Shown here: in pieces, positions 34,866 through 44,350 of the stretch
How the letters are laid out: every line of letters begins with the position of its first letter
Numbering within the stretch: the stretch's first letter is position 1
Assembly (NCBI RefSeq): GCF_001264245.1
Contig: NZ_CP011339.1
Span: forward strand, 2,046,001-2,110,000
Direction of reading: 5' to 3'
Length of the DNA stretch: 64,000 nucleotides
DNA from: Microcystis panniformis FACHB-1757
Lineage (GTDB): Bacteria > Cyanobacteriota > Cyanobacteriia > Cyanobacteriales > Microcystaceae
Notes under the pieces: model-generated
What the model saw: the letters and a program-made list of their open reading frames with translations, nothing else
Database searches by the model: none
Told to the model about the DNA's origin: nothing
Made by a program: the position numbers and the translations under genes

Positions 34866-35378
34866 TTATGGCCTTTTGCGGAGGACAAAACCTATTCCTC
34901 CTAAAATGATTAAACCGATAACGATAGAAGGTTCAGGAACTTTGCTAAAAGTTAGGCTACCTTGTCCCGCAATACCCAAGCGAGGAGTATAGGCAAAAGC
35001 CGCTTCACTGAGGTTAAACAATCCGCTAGTCAGGGCAAAATTAGCGATGGGAAAGAAAGCATTAGTAGAGGTGACACTATAATCGATGCCAATAAAAGTC
35101 TCATCGAAATAATTGACCACGGGAGGGGCATCGGCCGAAGCGAGATTAAAGGTATTGGAGAGTAGATTAAAACTAATATTGGTCAAGGGGATAGATTCAA
35201 AATCCACTCCTGTAATCGCCGCATTATCGAAACTAGCCGAACTGGAATAAGTTCCCGTCAGACTTCCATAAGTTATGACACCTTGAAAATTGTAGGTGAT
35301 ATTTGCCCCTTGCAAACTATTGACATTAACACCAAAATATGCTAGGGCTAAACCTGTGATTACAGCAACTTTATTCAT
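34866..35378 (-). CDS. PEP-CTERM sorting-domain protein
   Basis: 170 residues. An N-terminal signal-type segment (VAVITGLALAYFGVNV) is followed by a beta-rich extracellular region of unknown fold. It ends in VPEPSIVIGLIILGGIGFVLRKRP, the PEP-CTERM signal with a VPEP motif, membrane helix and basic end that exosortase recognises. The protein is probably exported and linked to the outer surface or extracellular polysaccharide. ATG at 35378 follows AAGGAG. The gene stands alone; an exosortase is not in the window. Confidence 0.88.
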   Translation of the reverse strand: MNKVAVITGLALAYFGVNVNSLQGANITYNFQGVITYGSLTGTYSSSASFDNAAITGVDFESIPLTNISFNLLSNTFNLASADAPPVVNYFDETFIGIDYSVTSTNAFFPIANFALTSGLFNLSEAAFAYTPRLGIAGQGSLTFSKVPEPSIVIGLIILGGIGFVLRKRP

Positions 35379-35505
35379 GGTAATTACTCCTTAAAAAAAA
35401 CTCAGGTGGGCATTGCTCATGCTCACCTTTGTAACCCCTAAATCAGGTTTTATGTCAAGCTATTTTGAAAGCCTTGCTAGAAACCAGTTTTAGGGACAAG
35501 TATAA

Positions 35506-35978
35506 TTACTCGCTTGCATAAATGAGATGCTCCCGTTGCTCATAAGCTCGATTAGGATTTTGAGGGTCAGGGACAAGAATATTCTTCCACCAAGACGTAT
35601 TTGGATAACCGGCATTTTTCAGATCATCTAAGCCAATATTGTCGGGATGATAGGCATTCGGCGCACCATCGGCATCAATACTCATTTTTGATTGATAGAA
35701 AAAAGCGGTTTGTCCTGAAATTTGCCAAACAGAATAACCGCCAATTTCAAAGAGTTTCGTTCTTAGTTCACAGCTTATGGAAGAAGCTTCAATTTCTAAA
35801 GTAATCTTTTCACTAGCAACAGAATGATTATCTTGATCAAATCCTCTCGCTTCAATTTGACGTTTGCCGTTGTCAGTAAAACGATAAGAGACTGACCAAT
35901 TGCCATTAGAAACTGAGCTATTACCGAAGTGCCACTTACTTTAAACGGTCGGCCCATGGGCATTGTTAGAATACGGAA
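35506..35978 (-). pseudogene. Decayed protein with Ig-like and GH75 chitosanase-like parts
   Basis: Minus-strand codons from about 35940 down to the TAA at 35506 give an open frame: NWSVSYRFTDNGKRQIEARG (Ig-like, matching NPGKRKITAFGYDQ in the next gene) and later FFYQSKMSIDADGAPNAYHP with DNIGLDDLKNAGYP. The second part resembles the active-site region of GH75 chitosanase-like hydrolases, which have AxxIDADG and AYHPDN. Upstream, the frame is broken by a TAA and a shift near 35940 (PYSNNAHGPTV in the same frame, FKVSGT in another). No start is seen. It continues directly after the stop of the Ig-like gene at 35979, perhaps once a fused or duplicated protein. Confidence 0.6.
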
Positions 35979-36986
35979 CTAAAGATTCGACAGATTGAAA
36001 CCACGATTTAAAGGATAAATACCCGGTGGCAACCAAAATCCTTCTGTGTAGCCATTCTCCCATTGTATATAAACATGATCGAAGAAATCGAGGTTTTCAG
36101 CATGAAGGTCTTTAATTTGCCATTTAGGCCCGTTTATTCCGGTTTCGTGTTTGCCCTGTTGATCATCCCAATCATTCTCTGGGTTAGGAAACTCGGTACG
36201 TTTTTCTCCATCTTTGGTAATGAAATAAATGTGATACGATTGATCCTGATTATTTCGAGGCGCTCTTGCTCCAATTGCCCCACGAGGTGCTAGGTAATCT
36301 TCTTTCAAAAAGTAGAGAAATCCCAGACGACGCAGTTTTTTCTCAACGCCTGTAACTTGAACATTATCAATTAAACAGGGGTCTTGGAAAAGTGCTTTGA
36401 CGGTGGCTAATCCTAACTTTTCAGCCAGATATTTCATCACACAGGAGACAGAATAAGCACAGGGTGCATGATGAATACCGTATTTATCTTTGTTTTGTGC
36501 AACTAATTTCTCTAGTTTCTTATGACCTTCCTCCGTTGCTTCCATAAAGGTTTCTTTGGACTGAAGAATGGGCAGGATTTCTTGTTCAAATAACCGGCAC
36601 CCTTCGGCATCAGTTAACCTGTGATCTGTCGGCAGAGACTTGGTGTGTTTAAGCTTTTTGTAATCATCTAAAACCAGACCCCCATAAATAGTTTTAGTAT
36701 AATCTGAGGAATCTGCCACATAAATTATAATGCTGGTTTCTTCTTCATGATTAGCTTGATCATAGCCAAAGGCAGTAATTTTGCGCTTCCCAGGATTCGT
36801 GAATCCTGAATAAGTAATCGACCAAGAACCGTCTGCTTTAACCTGATTATTACCTAGGGAATATTTGTCATCTGCTGTGAGTTCTACAGTGACTATTCCA
36901 GGATCGACTTTGCCTGTAAAAGTAACAGGTTTTAGACGTTCAAAGCGAGCATCATTGATGGGACTAAGAATTTGTAAGGAAGTCAT
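35979..36986 (-). CDS. Ig-like domain protein with possible cysteine-peptidase-like domain
   Basis: 335 residues. The first about 90 residues are an Ig-like domain (LQILSPINDARFERL ... GKRKITAFGYD), as in surface-binding modules. The remainder is unrecognised; it has HHAPCAYSVSCVMKYLAEKL with a buried cysteine and later DQSYHIYFITKDG with a histidine. That order, Cys then His on a beta strand, would fit a papain-like NlpC/CHAP amidase, but this is only inference. No signal peptide is seen. ATG follows AGGAG. It belongs to the run of genes with lysozyme, lectin and lipase domains upstream. Confidence 0.55.
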   Translation of the reverse strand: MTSLQILSPINDARFERLKPVTFTGKVDPGIVTVELTADDKYSLGNNQVKADGSWSITYSGFTNPGKRKITAFGYDQANHEEETSIIIYVADSSDYTKTIYGGLVLDDYKKLKHTKSLPTDHRLTDAEGCRLFEQEILPILQSKETFMEATEEGHKKLEKLVAQNKDKYGIHHAPCAYSVSCVMKYLAEKLGLATVKALFQDPCLIDNVQVTGVEKKLRRLGFLYFLKEDYLAPRGAIGARAPRNNQDQSYHIYFITKDGEKRTEFPNPENDWDDQQGKHETGINGPKWQIKDLHAENLDFFDHVYIQWENGYTEGFWLPPGIYPLNRGFNLSNL

Positions 36987-37022
36987 GGTATTTCTCCTAT
37001 GAGATTGTTGAAAAATTGACTG

Positions 37023-38702
37023 TTAGACGAATTGATCACCCAATGAAGGATTAAAAGCGATCGCTTCCAGATCGGTACGATAGATACCAACTTTATGAAT
37101 TTCCTCTGGTAATCTTGGCCAGATGTGGACTTCACTCTCAAAAGTGCGCCAAAGTTGGGGAGTAATTCGGAAGACTCGGTTATTAACACTGGAAAGTCCT
37201 GCAAAATGTTCTTGCATTCTGACATTAACGTGCCGATTTAAGACCTCAAAGACTTTTTTGACCGTAGCAGGATTATCATATCCGTCGTAATGATTGAAAG
37301 TGATTCCTGTTTGATTTTTTAGCTGATTACAGAAGCTTTTAGGTTCTTCGGATCGTTGAACTTCTTTATAGCCATTAGCAAAAACATCATGAGCAATGGC
37401 TTCTAAATAAAGTTGTCTTTGAGCGGCGGGATTTTTAGCGTAGAAAAGAATTTTTGCCACCGCCAAAGTTGAGCCAACACAATTGCCAAATGTTCCCCAA
37501 CTACCGAAGGCCAATAAATCATCGTAAGGTAACACAGAAGTGGCATTCCAAGCCCCATTAAAAAGTCGGCCATCAATGATGACTAATTTAGCGCGTTGCT
37601 CGGAAGAATAGTTCTTATATTTAGCCAGAAATTGCTCATCTAACTGGGCTTGTTTCTGGTCGTCTTTCTGATAATCATCAATACTACCATTTTGACGACG
37701 AGTTAGGATAGCGACCTCGAAATCCCAGTCAGTTTCTGATTCTTCTAACCCAACTGCTTGTAATTTTTCAGTCACAAGTTCTCTGGGTGGTCGTCTCCCG
37801 TCGTACCACATTTCAGTCTCCTTATTAGAGATGCGGACACGCACTTTAGTTTTAGGAAGAGTTTGAGCGATTCCCATTGCTACTAATTCATCTGCTCCCC
37901 AAGTAATTGGCTGTTTGATAGCCGAGAGATTATACTTATCCAGAAGATTGTATAATCTCGTTTGCATTGTTTCTCGCACATCTTTGGATGAATTTTTTTG
38001 AGAATCTCCCATCGCACAAATGACAGCTGAGATTTTTCGATTCATCGACTGTAATAGACGGATAGATTGTTCGAGTCTCCACAACTCTTTGTCGTGTCTT
38101 TCTTTTGCCCAATCTGGATAAGGAGTTGGATCCGGTTGAGGAGGACCGACACCAACAAAAGATTGGACGATGACCGCTTTTTCAAATTGAGAAATAGTGG
38201 GGAGATAATCTTCGGGATATTGTAGCAATCGTTCTGCAATAATGAACGCTGTATCCTTGACCCGAAGCAGTGTAATCAGTTGTCTGACTAAAGAATCTGT
38301 TTGTCTTCTTGGACTAAGAACGTAAACAGGACAAATTCTTTCTGAACGGTTGTCTTGTCCATTAGGGGGAATCCCCACTCCATCTCCATCTTGTTCTGTT
38401 GGTCGATGATACACCTTAAATTGAGACTGCTTAATATCTTGCAATATCTTGGCCACAGGGTCATTACTTTTAATTTCGACATGGGGCATATAAGCGAACC
38501 ATTTCGTCATCTGATTAACAGGAGTTGTTAATTCTAATTCCCAGTGATTATTGTTCGCAGATTTGTAATTATTAATCTCAATTTTATCTCCTGCTGTCAA
38601 GGAAAATTTTTGAGTAAGATCAGTAATCTGACTGCTATCTAGGGTAGATTGTTTGATAACAGTATTGACTAGAGCTTTCAGTTTTTGGGTAGTCATCATT
38701 TT
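37023..38702 (-). CDS. DUF4127-like protein
   Basis: 559 residues from the ATG at 38702, which has AAAGGAG six bases before it; a longer frame opens at TTG 38783. The middle and C-terminal parts look like DUF4127: WGADELVAMGIAQTL, KLVIIDGRLFNGAWNA, and LLAFGSWGTFGNCVGSTLAV, comparable to the family's GADE and GWNTxxNxxG motifs. The function of this family is unknown. The first about 60 residues are unrelated to it. There is no signal peptide. It starts 78 bases after the lectin-like gene and is followed by the Ig-like gene 36 bases on. Confidence 0.6.
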   Translation of the reverse strand, partial: KMMTTQKLKALVNTVIKQSTLDSSQITDLTQKFSLTAGDKIEINNYKSANNNHWELELTTPVNQMTKWFAYMPHVEIKSNDPVAKILQDIKQSQFKVYHRPTEQDGDGVGIPPNGQDNRSERICPVYVLSPRRQTDSLVRQLITLLRVKDTAFIIAERLLQYPEDYLPTISQFEKAVIVQSFVGVGPPQPDPTPYPDWAKERHDKELWRLEQSIRLLQSMNRKISAVICAMGDSQKNSSKDVRETMQTRLYNLLDKYNLSAIKQPITWGADELVAMGIAQTLPKTKVRVRISNKETEMWYDGRRPPRELVTEKLQAVGLEESETDWDFEVAILTRRQNGSIDDYQKDDQKQAQLDEQFLAKYKNYSSEQRAKLVIIDGRLFNGAWNATSVLPYDDLLAFGSWGTFGNCVGSTLAVAKILFYAKNPAAQRQLYLEAIAHDVFANGYKEVQRSEEPKSFCNQLKNQTGITFNHYDGYDNPATVKKVFEVLNRHVNVRMQEHFAGLSSVNNRVFRITPQLWRTFESEVHIWPRLPEEIHKVGIYRTDLEAIAFNPSLGDQFV

Positions 38703-38779
38703 TGCTCCTTTTTTGCCTGATTCTGGACAGGTTACTTTAACAAAAGCAGACGGTTCACAAATAGGATATTTTCCCTTTG

Positions 38780-39202
38780 TCAAGTTAAGGAAGTTACAGT
38801 GAGTTGGATGCTATCTCGATTATTGCCATAGGCGATGATCACATCGTTAGCAAAGCAGTAAAGCCGTCCTGTTTTTGGGGCTATAAACTGTTTATTTGCG
38901 CCGATGAGGAACAAACTATCTTGATCTTTATCAATTGAACCAATCAGTGAAAACCAAGCTGAATTAGGCATTCGTCGTAGTCCTTCACATAGTTTCAGCA
39001 AGAAATTAGGACTTTCATAACCATCAGCATTAGAGGTAATTGTCCAGTCTGTCCATTGACCTGTTGCTTGAAAATGATATTCTTGTCCAGCGACAAGATT
39101 AATTCCTGTATCGTTCCAGATTAGTTTTGAGTCTATGTTTATAGGGAGATTTGTGTTTTGCATTACCTGTTGTAAGGCTGATGCCAGTAAAAGTTTGTAC
39201 AT
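38780..39202 (-). CDS. LecA (PA-IL)-like lectin domain protein
   Basis: About 140 residues. The pattern WNDTGINLVAGQEYHFQATG, WTDW, MPNSAWFSLIGSID, FLIGANKQFIAPKTGRLYCF and ANDVIIAYGNNRDSIQLTV matches the calcium-dependent galactose-binding jelly roll of LecA. In LecA the calcium and sugar ligands lie in the loop that here reads ANDVIIAYGNN. The start is uncertain: GTG 39247, ATG 39202 and ATG 39163 are in frame and none has a good ribosome site. It may act as a cell-surface targeting module for the neighbouring hydrolases (inference). Confidence 0.6.
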   Translation of the reverse strand: MYKLLLASALQQVMQNTNLPINIDSKLIWNDTGINLVAGQEYHFQATGQWTDWTITSNADGYESPNFLLKLCEGLRRMPNSAWFSLIGSIDKDQDSLFLIGANKQFIAPKTGRLYCFANDVIIAYGNNRDSIQLTVTSLT

Positions 39203-39280
39203 TGTTCGTGAGTAAATCACCGAATCAAAAAAGAGTAGGGTGATCACTATGAAAGATCATTATGATCACCCTTGAGTGAG

Positions 39281-40798
39281 TTATTCTTGAGGTTGAGGAC
39301 AAGTTCCTAGACCCCAATCCACATATAGATCATGGGGATTAGTATCTCGTAGCCAACTAACTAATTTTTTGTAGTCAGCAATATCGTAGATACCAAGGCA
39401 ACCTGCCGTTCCTGGACAGGGACCATGACAATATTTTCCATTCCAATCAATATGGATTTCAATAGCACTTCGCCGTGTGGAATTCGGTCCGACATATTTG
39501 ATAGGGGTAGTAACTGGACCCAGACCATTACTAAAAACAGTCGGTCCATATTTATCTTTGCCACCTGCCCAGAGAATGTCATTAATGTACCATTTGCCTT
39601 CAGGCAGCGGTTCCATGGAACCCGATACACTTTGAGGACCTGTACGGAATAGTTGTTTACTCCGTTGTCCAGAGCAAACTTTAAGATGATCTTTTACCTG
39701 TCCATTCTTGATATATTCCAAAATGAGAATATATAAACCATCACCGTCTTTCTGGTTAGTTTTAGTCAGTCGGAGATAAGTTCCTTCAGCAGGTTGAGGA
39801 GTAGGTGTGGGTGTTGTTTCTTCTCCCCACAATTTAGCCCAAGTTTTTGGTCCGACTTTCCCATCTGCTTCGGAGTGACCAAAAACGTCAGCTTGGAATT
39901 TTCTGACCGCCTCATCCGTGCCACTGCCAAAGATACCATCCAATTCTTTCTGGTAATAGCCTAAATCTTTTAAGCGTTCCTGCATTTCTCGGATGTCATA
40001 ACCGGGGGCATCTTCATCACTCATGCCTTTCAGTAACAGTCCTCGATTTAATTGAGGTGGATTTTCCACTAGAGAAAGTGTCTGATTACGACCTGCGAAT
40101 ACAATTTGTGTAGCTTGCGGAATAGGACTCCCAGGTTCGGCAAGATGAAAATTCCGAGCATTGGGATATTGTTGCAACAGATCGATCAAATCATCTTTAA
40201 GATGGGTTTCTAGTTTAACAACCTCTACCACTTGTTGATCATTGTAGGCAACAACTACTGTATTTCCCCCATCTAAATATCCTTTCAACCAAGTTACAGA
40301 ATGTTCAGGAGAGACTTCAAGCTCAATAGGAGTTCCAAAACTATCATTTTTACGGAATAAAGCTTCCTCATCTTTACGGCGATTGGTTAACCCCTCAAGC
40401 ACAACTTGTACTCCGTTAACTGTTGCTTTATTCCAACGTTTAAATTCATTGGCAGCCCCCTCATAATCCTTCTCATTCAGTTTACGTCGTAAGGTACTTT
40501 CTTTAAAAGCTCCGATGCCTACGTTATAAGCAAAGGAAACTAAAGCGTCAAACTGATTTTGATGAAGATCAACATTTACTAATTCATCTACAGCTTTGGC
40601 TTTTTCCTCACATTCATTGACAAGGAAGCCTTCCGCCTGTTGATCAGTAATCTTATCCCCTTCCCGAACACGTCGTCCATCAGGATAACAAGTTGTTCCA
40701 ATCCCAATTGTCCAAACGCCAGCAGGACATTTATAAGCGGTAAGCTTACAACCTTCCCACTTTTTGATCAGATCAATACAGTTCTGTGATACTTTCAT
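39281..40798 (-). CDS. GH24 lysozyme with peptidoglycan-binding and YkuD-like C-terminal domains
   Basis: 505 residues. Residues 1-150 are a T4-type lysozyme: LIKKWEGCKLTAY with the catalytic Glu, TIGIGTT with the Thr, and FDALVSFAYNVGIGAF. Residues about 258-320 are a peptidoglycan-binding domain (MQERLKDLGYYQKELDGIFG ... GPKTWAKLW). The last about 150 residues end with AIEIHIDWN and GTAGCLGIYD, a His then GxxGC pattern close to L,D-transpeptidase/YkuD-type or Tlde1-type enzymes. There is no signal peptide, as in phage endolysins or injected effectors. ATG follows AGGAGG. Confidence 0.85.
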   Translation of the reverse strand: MKVSQNCIDLIKKWEGCKLTAYKCPAGVWTIGIGTTCYPDGRRVREGDKITDQQAEGFLVNECEEKAKAVDELVNVDLHQNQFDALVSFAYNVGIGAFKESTLRRKLNEKDYEGAANEFKRWNKATVNGVQVVLEGLTNRRKDEEALFRKNDSFGTPIELEVSPEHSVTWLKGYLDGGNTVVVAYNDQQVVEVVKLETHLKDDLIDLLQQYPNARNFHLAEPGSPIPQATQIVFAGRNQTLSLVENPPQLNRGLLLKGMSDEDAPGYDIREMQERLKDLGYYQKELDGIFGSGTDEAVRKFQADVFGHSEADGKVGPKTWAKLWGEETTPTPTPQPAEGTYLRLTKTNQKDGDGLYILILEYIKNGQVKDHLKVCSGQRSKQLFRTGPQSVSGSMEPLPEGKWYINDILWAGGKDKYGPTVFSNGLGPVTTPIKYVGPNSTRRSAIEIHIDWNGKYCHGPCPGTAGCLGIYDIADYKKLVSWLRDTNPHDLYVDWGLGTCPQPQE

Positions 40799-40877
40799 GG
40801 CAAATCCTCCTAATTAGGTCAGATTATGAGTGTTTATGTAAGTAAAGTGAAGGCGACATTTTTGAGGCAGCGAAGTG

Positions 40878-41987
40878 CTAAACAGAGACTATTTCTTTCT
40901 TTCTCAAAGCACCAAGCTCTTGCTCAAGCATCATTTGAATTTCGGGAATAGCGGGTTTATAAGGGGGATTAACATTCAGGTCTGTCCAGCGATTTTTAAC
41001 ACTTTCATGCAAATTGCTAACATCCCCTTCAAATTGGCGAGGTGCTGTTCCCGCTACATTAAATGGCCATTTTGACGTATTATCAAAATACGCACTACAA
41101 TTGGGATGAACTCCATGTTGAATATAACTTTTATCTAAGGTCAAACCCAAGGCTTCGACTTGTTCCATCATCCACAATAAAGCTCCATCGGATAGGCCAG
41201 ATTCTTCCTGAGAACCTCCACCAACGCAACCATGACCCCCCGGAAACCAAACTTGAACCACTTGTTCTTTTTGTTGTCTGATGTGGGTAGAATGGGGACG
41301 CATTAGCGTTACATCAAAGACTTTACGAATTTCATCAATGGCAACTGCATGAAACGCCTTTTCAATTGTGGGATTGATGGTCGAATCATAAAAGTGATAA
41401 CGTTCGTTGAACTTTTCATCTAAATGCAGAGAATGAACGATATCGGGGATACCTAAAGAAGCAACCGTATCCCAACAGCATAAGGCTTTAATGGGAACCC
41501 GTCGTCCATACTGATTACGGAAATCAATGGCATTTTTACCGTTAGGTGCGTTATTTGGGTCTTGTTTTTCTCGGTAAATTTCGTAGGCTTTGGGGATTTG
41601 TCGGATAAATTCCCGATACAACAAACCACAATTATAAATTAACCCGGCTAAACAGCGTACAGTGTAAGCTCCCCGACTAAACCCAAAGAGATAAATTTCA
41701 TCTTCAGGTTGATAGTTTAAGCACAGAAAACGATAGGCATCCTCAATCTTATGATCCATGCCAATGCCTAAAGCACCTCCACCAATTTTAATTAAAATAT
41801 CAGTCACCTCGGCATTAGTTTGTTTTGTCCCAATGCCTTCGTCATAATAGATGATTTGACGGATGGGGTTGCCCTTAGTATCATCAAGTGGCGTGATAGC
41901 CTGCACCATTTTGACAACATTGGTAGGATAACCTTGTCCTAAATCTTGCCAAGTTCCATCACAACAAACAATAAGACGGCTTTTCAT
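40878..41987 (-). CDS. DUF2235 (Tle1-like) alpha/beta hydrolase
   Basis: 369 residues. The N-terminus RLIVCCDGTWQD, the YDEGIGT segment and LFGFSRGAYTVRCLAGLI, with the GxSxG nucleophile elbow, define DUF2235. This domain is found in Tle1-type phospholipase effectors of type VI secretion and in stand-alone hydrolases. A later VWFPGGHGCVGGG carries the acidic/His region. The ATG follows AGGAGG. It is the first gene of the minus-strand run 41987 to 35506; the lysozyme gene starts 79 bases downstream. Activity on phospholipids is inference from the family. Confidence 0.82.
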   Translation of the reverse strand: MKSRLIVCCDGTWQDLGQGYPTNVVKMVQAITPLDDTKGNPIRQIIYYDEGIGTKQTNAEVTDILIKIGGGALGIGMDHKIEDAYRFLCLNYQPEDEIYLFGFSRGAYTVRCLAGLIYNCGLLYREFIRQIPKAYEIYREKQDPNNAPNGKNAIDFRNQYGRRVPIKALCCWDTVASLGIPDIVHSLHLDEKFNERYHFYDSTINPTIEKAFHAVAIDEIRKVFDVTLMRPHSTHIRQQKEQVVQVWFPGGHGCVGGGSQEESGLSDGALLWMMEQVEALGLTLDKSYIQHGVHPNCSAYFDNTSKWPFNVAGTAPRQFEGDVSNLHESVKNRWTDLNVNPPYKPAIPEIQMMLEQELGALRKKEIVSV

Positions 41988-42507
41988 AGCGATGAACCTC
42001 CTAGGTTTCTTAAAAGTCGCCAGTTTACGGAATATTTGAGGATTCTAGTGAATCATGACTCAAAATTATCGAGATTTTCCTTAAGGTAAAATTTCCGCAA
42101 GACTCAACCAAGATAAAGGAAGTTCTAACTCTGTTCGGAAGTGAAATAGATGAGTTAGATAGCTGGCGTGACTAGGTAAAATTAGATGCGGTATTTATAC
42201 TTACTACTTTAGATCGTCTATCAGAATTTACTGCCCTAAGGACTGCAAATTAATACATTTCTTTAGGTTTCTGTATATAAGTTTACAGAATATTGTTGAG
42301 CTATTTATTAATAAAAAAAGTTGAGTTTGATTGCAAACCATCTTAACACCTAAGCTCGCCAAACTGAACTTTAGCCGATTCTCGATCGCAATTTTGGACC
42401 ACCCTAACACTTCCCTCTTTTGCCACGAGGATTTTTACCGAGAAAAATGATCTGTCTGCCTGAGAACAGGCTATAGTGATCATCAAACCCTCAGTGAAAA
42501 ACTTCCC
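41988..42507. other. Divergent intergenic region upstream of the lipase-like gene
   Basis: 520 AT-rich bases between two divergent genes. Aside from the ribosome site of the lipase gene (CCTCCT on the plus strand at about 41997-42002), I recognise no gene, repeat or named regulatory site. Confidence 0.4.
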
Positions 42508-43236
42508 GTGTCTTCAGTATTCCGTCTTCCTCCCTATTTTTCCCCCGCTCTGCAGCGTCGAGTCATGAGAACTCTCGCTGCAAAAAAAACCCGTCAATTC
42601 TTGACATGGGCGGCAGCTTGTGCTAGTTTTTTGATCCTCTGGGCGTGGAATTGGCAGTTAGTTCTGGCCACTTTAACCGGAGTGGGGGCAATGATTGGAG
42701 TTTACCATCTCCAGGGGCAAAACTGGCCATCGCTGTGGCTGTGGGGGCGTGCTTTTTTCAGTGCCGATAGCGGTAAGTTAACTTTAGCGGTAGTCTGTGG
42801 CGGTTTGGGCAGTTTAGCCACCTATCTCGCTGTGGCAATTTGGACCTATGCCGAAAATCGCTGGTTGGCCCTGGCCTCAATTTTGCAAGGATTTGGCACG
42901 GTTTTGACTTTAATCCTGCTAGGATGGCATTTTCTCGACCATCGCGGTCAAAATGAGTCAAAAAACTTCGATCGCTGGTTAGAAAAATTAACAGTCAATG
43001 ATCCCTTAATGCGCTTAATGGCCGTCCGACGTTTAAGTGAAATGGAACTTTCCCCCAGTCGTCGAGAACAATGCCAAGAATACTTCCGTTATCTTCTCTC
43101 GCGAGAAACCGACACGCAAGTGCGATCGGCTTTATTGGATAATTTTTCTGGCAAAGAGGCAATCAAACCGCAACCTTTACAAATACCCCTACAGGTGAAA
43201 AAATCCCTCCTCAAATCAGTGAACAGTAATCAGTAA
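42508..43236 (+). CDS. Membrane protein with C-terminal ARM/HEAT-like segment
   Basis: 242 residues starting at GTG 42508. Four hydrophobic segments (about residues 30-70 as two, 90-112, 118-142) are followed by a soluble tail. The tail has DPLMRLMAVRRLSEMELSPS and SRETDTQVRSALLDNFSGK, resembling one or two HEAT/ARM helical pairs. Conserved cyanobacterial protein of unknown function as far as I can tell. It is followed by a heptamer repeat array. Confidence 0.65.
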   Translation: MSSVFRLPPYFSPALQRRVMRTLAAKKTRQFLTWAAACASFLILWAWNWQLVLATLTGVGAMIGVYHLQGQNWPSLWLWGRAFFSADSGKLTLAVVCGGLGSLATYLAVAIWTYAENRWLALASILQGFGTVLTLILLGWHFLDHRGQNESKNFDRWLEKLTVNDPLMRLMAVRRLSEMELSPSRREQCQEYFRYLLSRETDTQVRSALLDNFSGKEAIKPQPLQIPLQVKKSLLKSVNSNQ

Positions 43237-43304
43237 TCAGTGAACAGTGAACTGAAAACTCACATCTGATAACAGATAACTGATAACTGATAACTGAATC
43301 CTAC
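43221..43304. repeat. Heptanucleotide repeat array, inverted relative of 10658
   Basis: Runs of CAGTAAT/CAGTGAA and then GATAACT units, with AACTGAAAACTCACATCTGAT in between. The reverse complement equals the core of the array at 10663-10750. It begins at the last codons of the membrane-protein gene. Confidence 0.7.
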
Positions 43305-43348
43305 CCCACCATGAAGATGACGGCTAGAGGCTGAAGAGGATATTTTTT

Positions 43349-44308
43349 TTACACCAAAGTTAACTCGCGCTCCTCGATATTTTGGAACATCAGGGTACTC
43401 AGATAACGTTCCCCAAAACTAGGCTGAATCACCACAATTAATTTACCCTCATTTTCCGGTCGTTGGGCCAGTTGAATCGCGGCGCAAAGATTGGCACCGG
43501 AAGAAATCCCCGAAAGTAAACCCTCTTCTTTTGCCAGACGACGACCAAATTGAAAAGCTTCCTCATCACTGACAGTAATTACCTCATCAATCAGATCTGT
43601 GCGTAAAACTTCCGGAATAAAACCCGCACCGATACCTTGAATTTTATGGGGACCGGGATTACCCCCAGAAATCACCGGACTATTGAAAGGTTCCACCGCG
43701 ACTACTTGAAAACTAGGTTTACGAGATTTAATCAATTCAGCGACTCCCGTAATCGTGCCTCCAGTACCCACACCCGCAACAATAAAATCTACCTGTCCCT
43801 CCGTATCTTGCCAAATTTCCTCAGCAGTGGTGAGACGGTGAATTTCTGGGTTAGAAGGGTTGCGAAATTGTTGCAACATATAAGCGCCGGGGATACTATC
43901 GACAATTTGCTGCGCGCGTAAAATTGCCCCTTTCATACCTTGGGAACCGGGGGTAAGTTCTAGGGTAGCACCGTAGGCTTTTAACATCGCCCGGCGCTCT
44001 AAACTCATCGTTTCCGGCATAGTTAAAATTAAGCGATAACCCTTAGCTGCCGCAGTCATCGCTAGGGCAATTCCCGTATTGCCAGAAGTGGGTTCCACTA
44101 AAACCGTGGTTTCTGGATTGATTAAACCCGCTTTTTCGGCACTATTAATCATGTGAGTGCCAATGCGGTCTTTGACGGAAGCAGCGGGATTCATCCCTTC
44201 TAATTTCATCACAATTCGGCCAAGACAGCCCTCCGCTTGGGGAATCCGATTCAATTGTACTAAAGGTGTGCGGCCAACCAATTCGGTGACATCGTGAGCG
44301 ATACGCAT
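43349..44308 (-). CDS. cysK: Cysteine synthase A
   Basis: 319 residues. O-acetylserine sulfhydrylase, a PLP enzyme that makes cysteine from O-acetylserine and sulfide. Seen: LVGRTPLVQLNRI, NPAASVKDRIG with the PLP-binding lysine (about residue 46), EPTSGNTGIALAM, the phosphate loop GVGTGGTITGV and GISSGANLCAAI. The length is typical. It stands alone, reading away from the tnpB element. No linked serine acetyltransferase. Confidence 0.95.
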   Translation of the reverse strand: MRIAHDVTELVGRTPLVQLNRIPQAEGCLGRIVMKLEGMNPAASVKDRIGTHMINSAEKAGLINPETTVLVEPTSGNTGIALAMTAAAKGYRLILTMPETMSLERRAMLKAYGATLELTPGSQGMKGAILRAQQIVDSIPGAYMLQQFRNPSNPEIHRLTTAEEIWQDTEGQVDFIVAGVGTGGTITGVAELIKSRKPSFQVVAVEPFNSPVISGGNPGPHKIQGIGAGFIPEVLRTDLIDEVITVSDEEAFQFGRRLAKEEGLLSGISSGANLCAAIQLAQRPENEGKLIVVIQPSFGERYLSTLMFQNIEERELTLV

Positions 44309-44350
44309 GATATTTTCTCTGTCTGGGTGATTCGTGTGCTTAGTTATAGC

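Noticed and set aside
37023..37225. Second frame at the end of the DUF4127-like gene (80 codons, minus)
   Set aside because: Overlaps fully with the longer frame that has family motifs; probably chance.
35979..41987. Prophage lysis module
   Set aside because: The lysozyme resembles phage endolysins, but there is no holin, terminase, portal, tail or integrase gene, and the lipase, lectin and DUF4127 proteins do not fit a lysis cassette.
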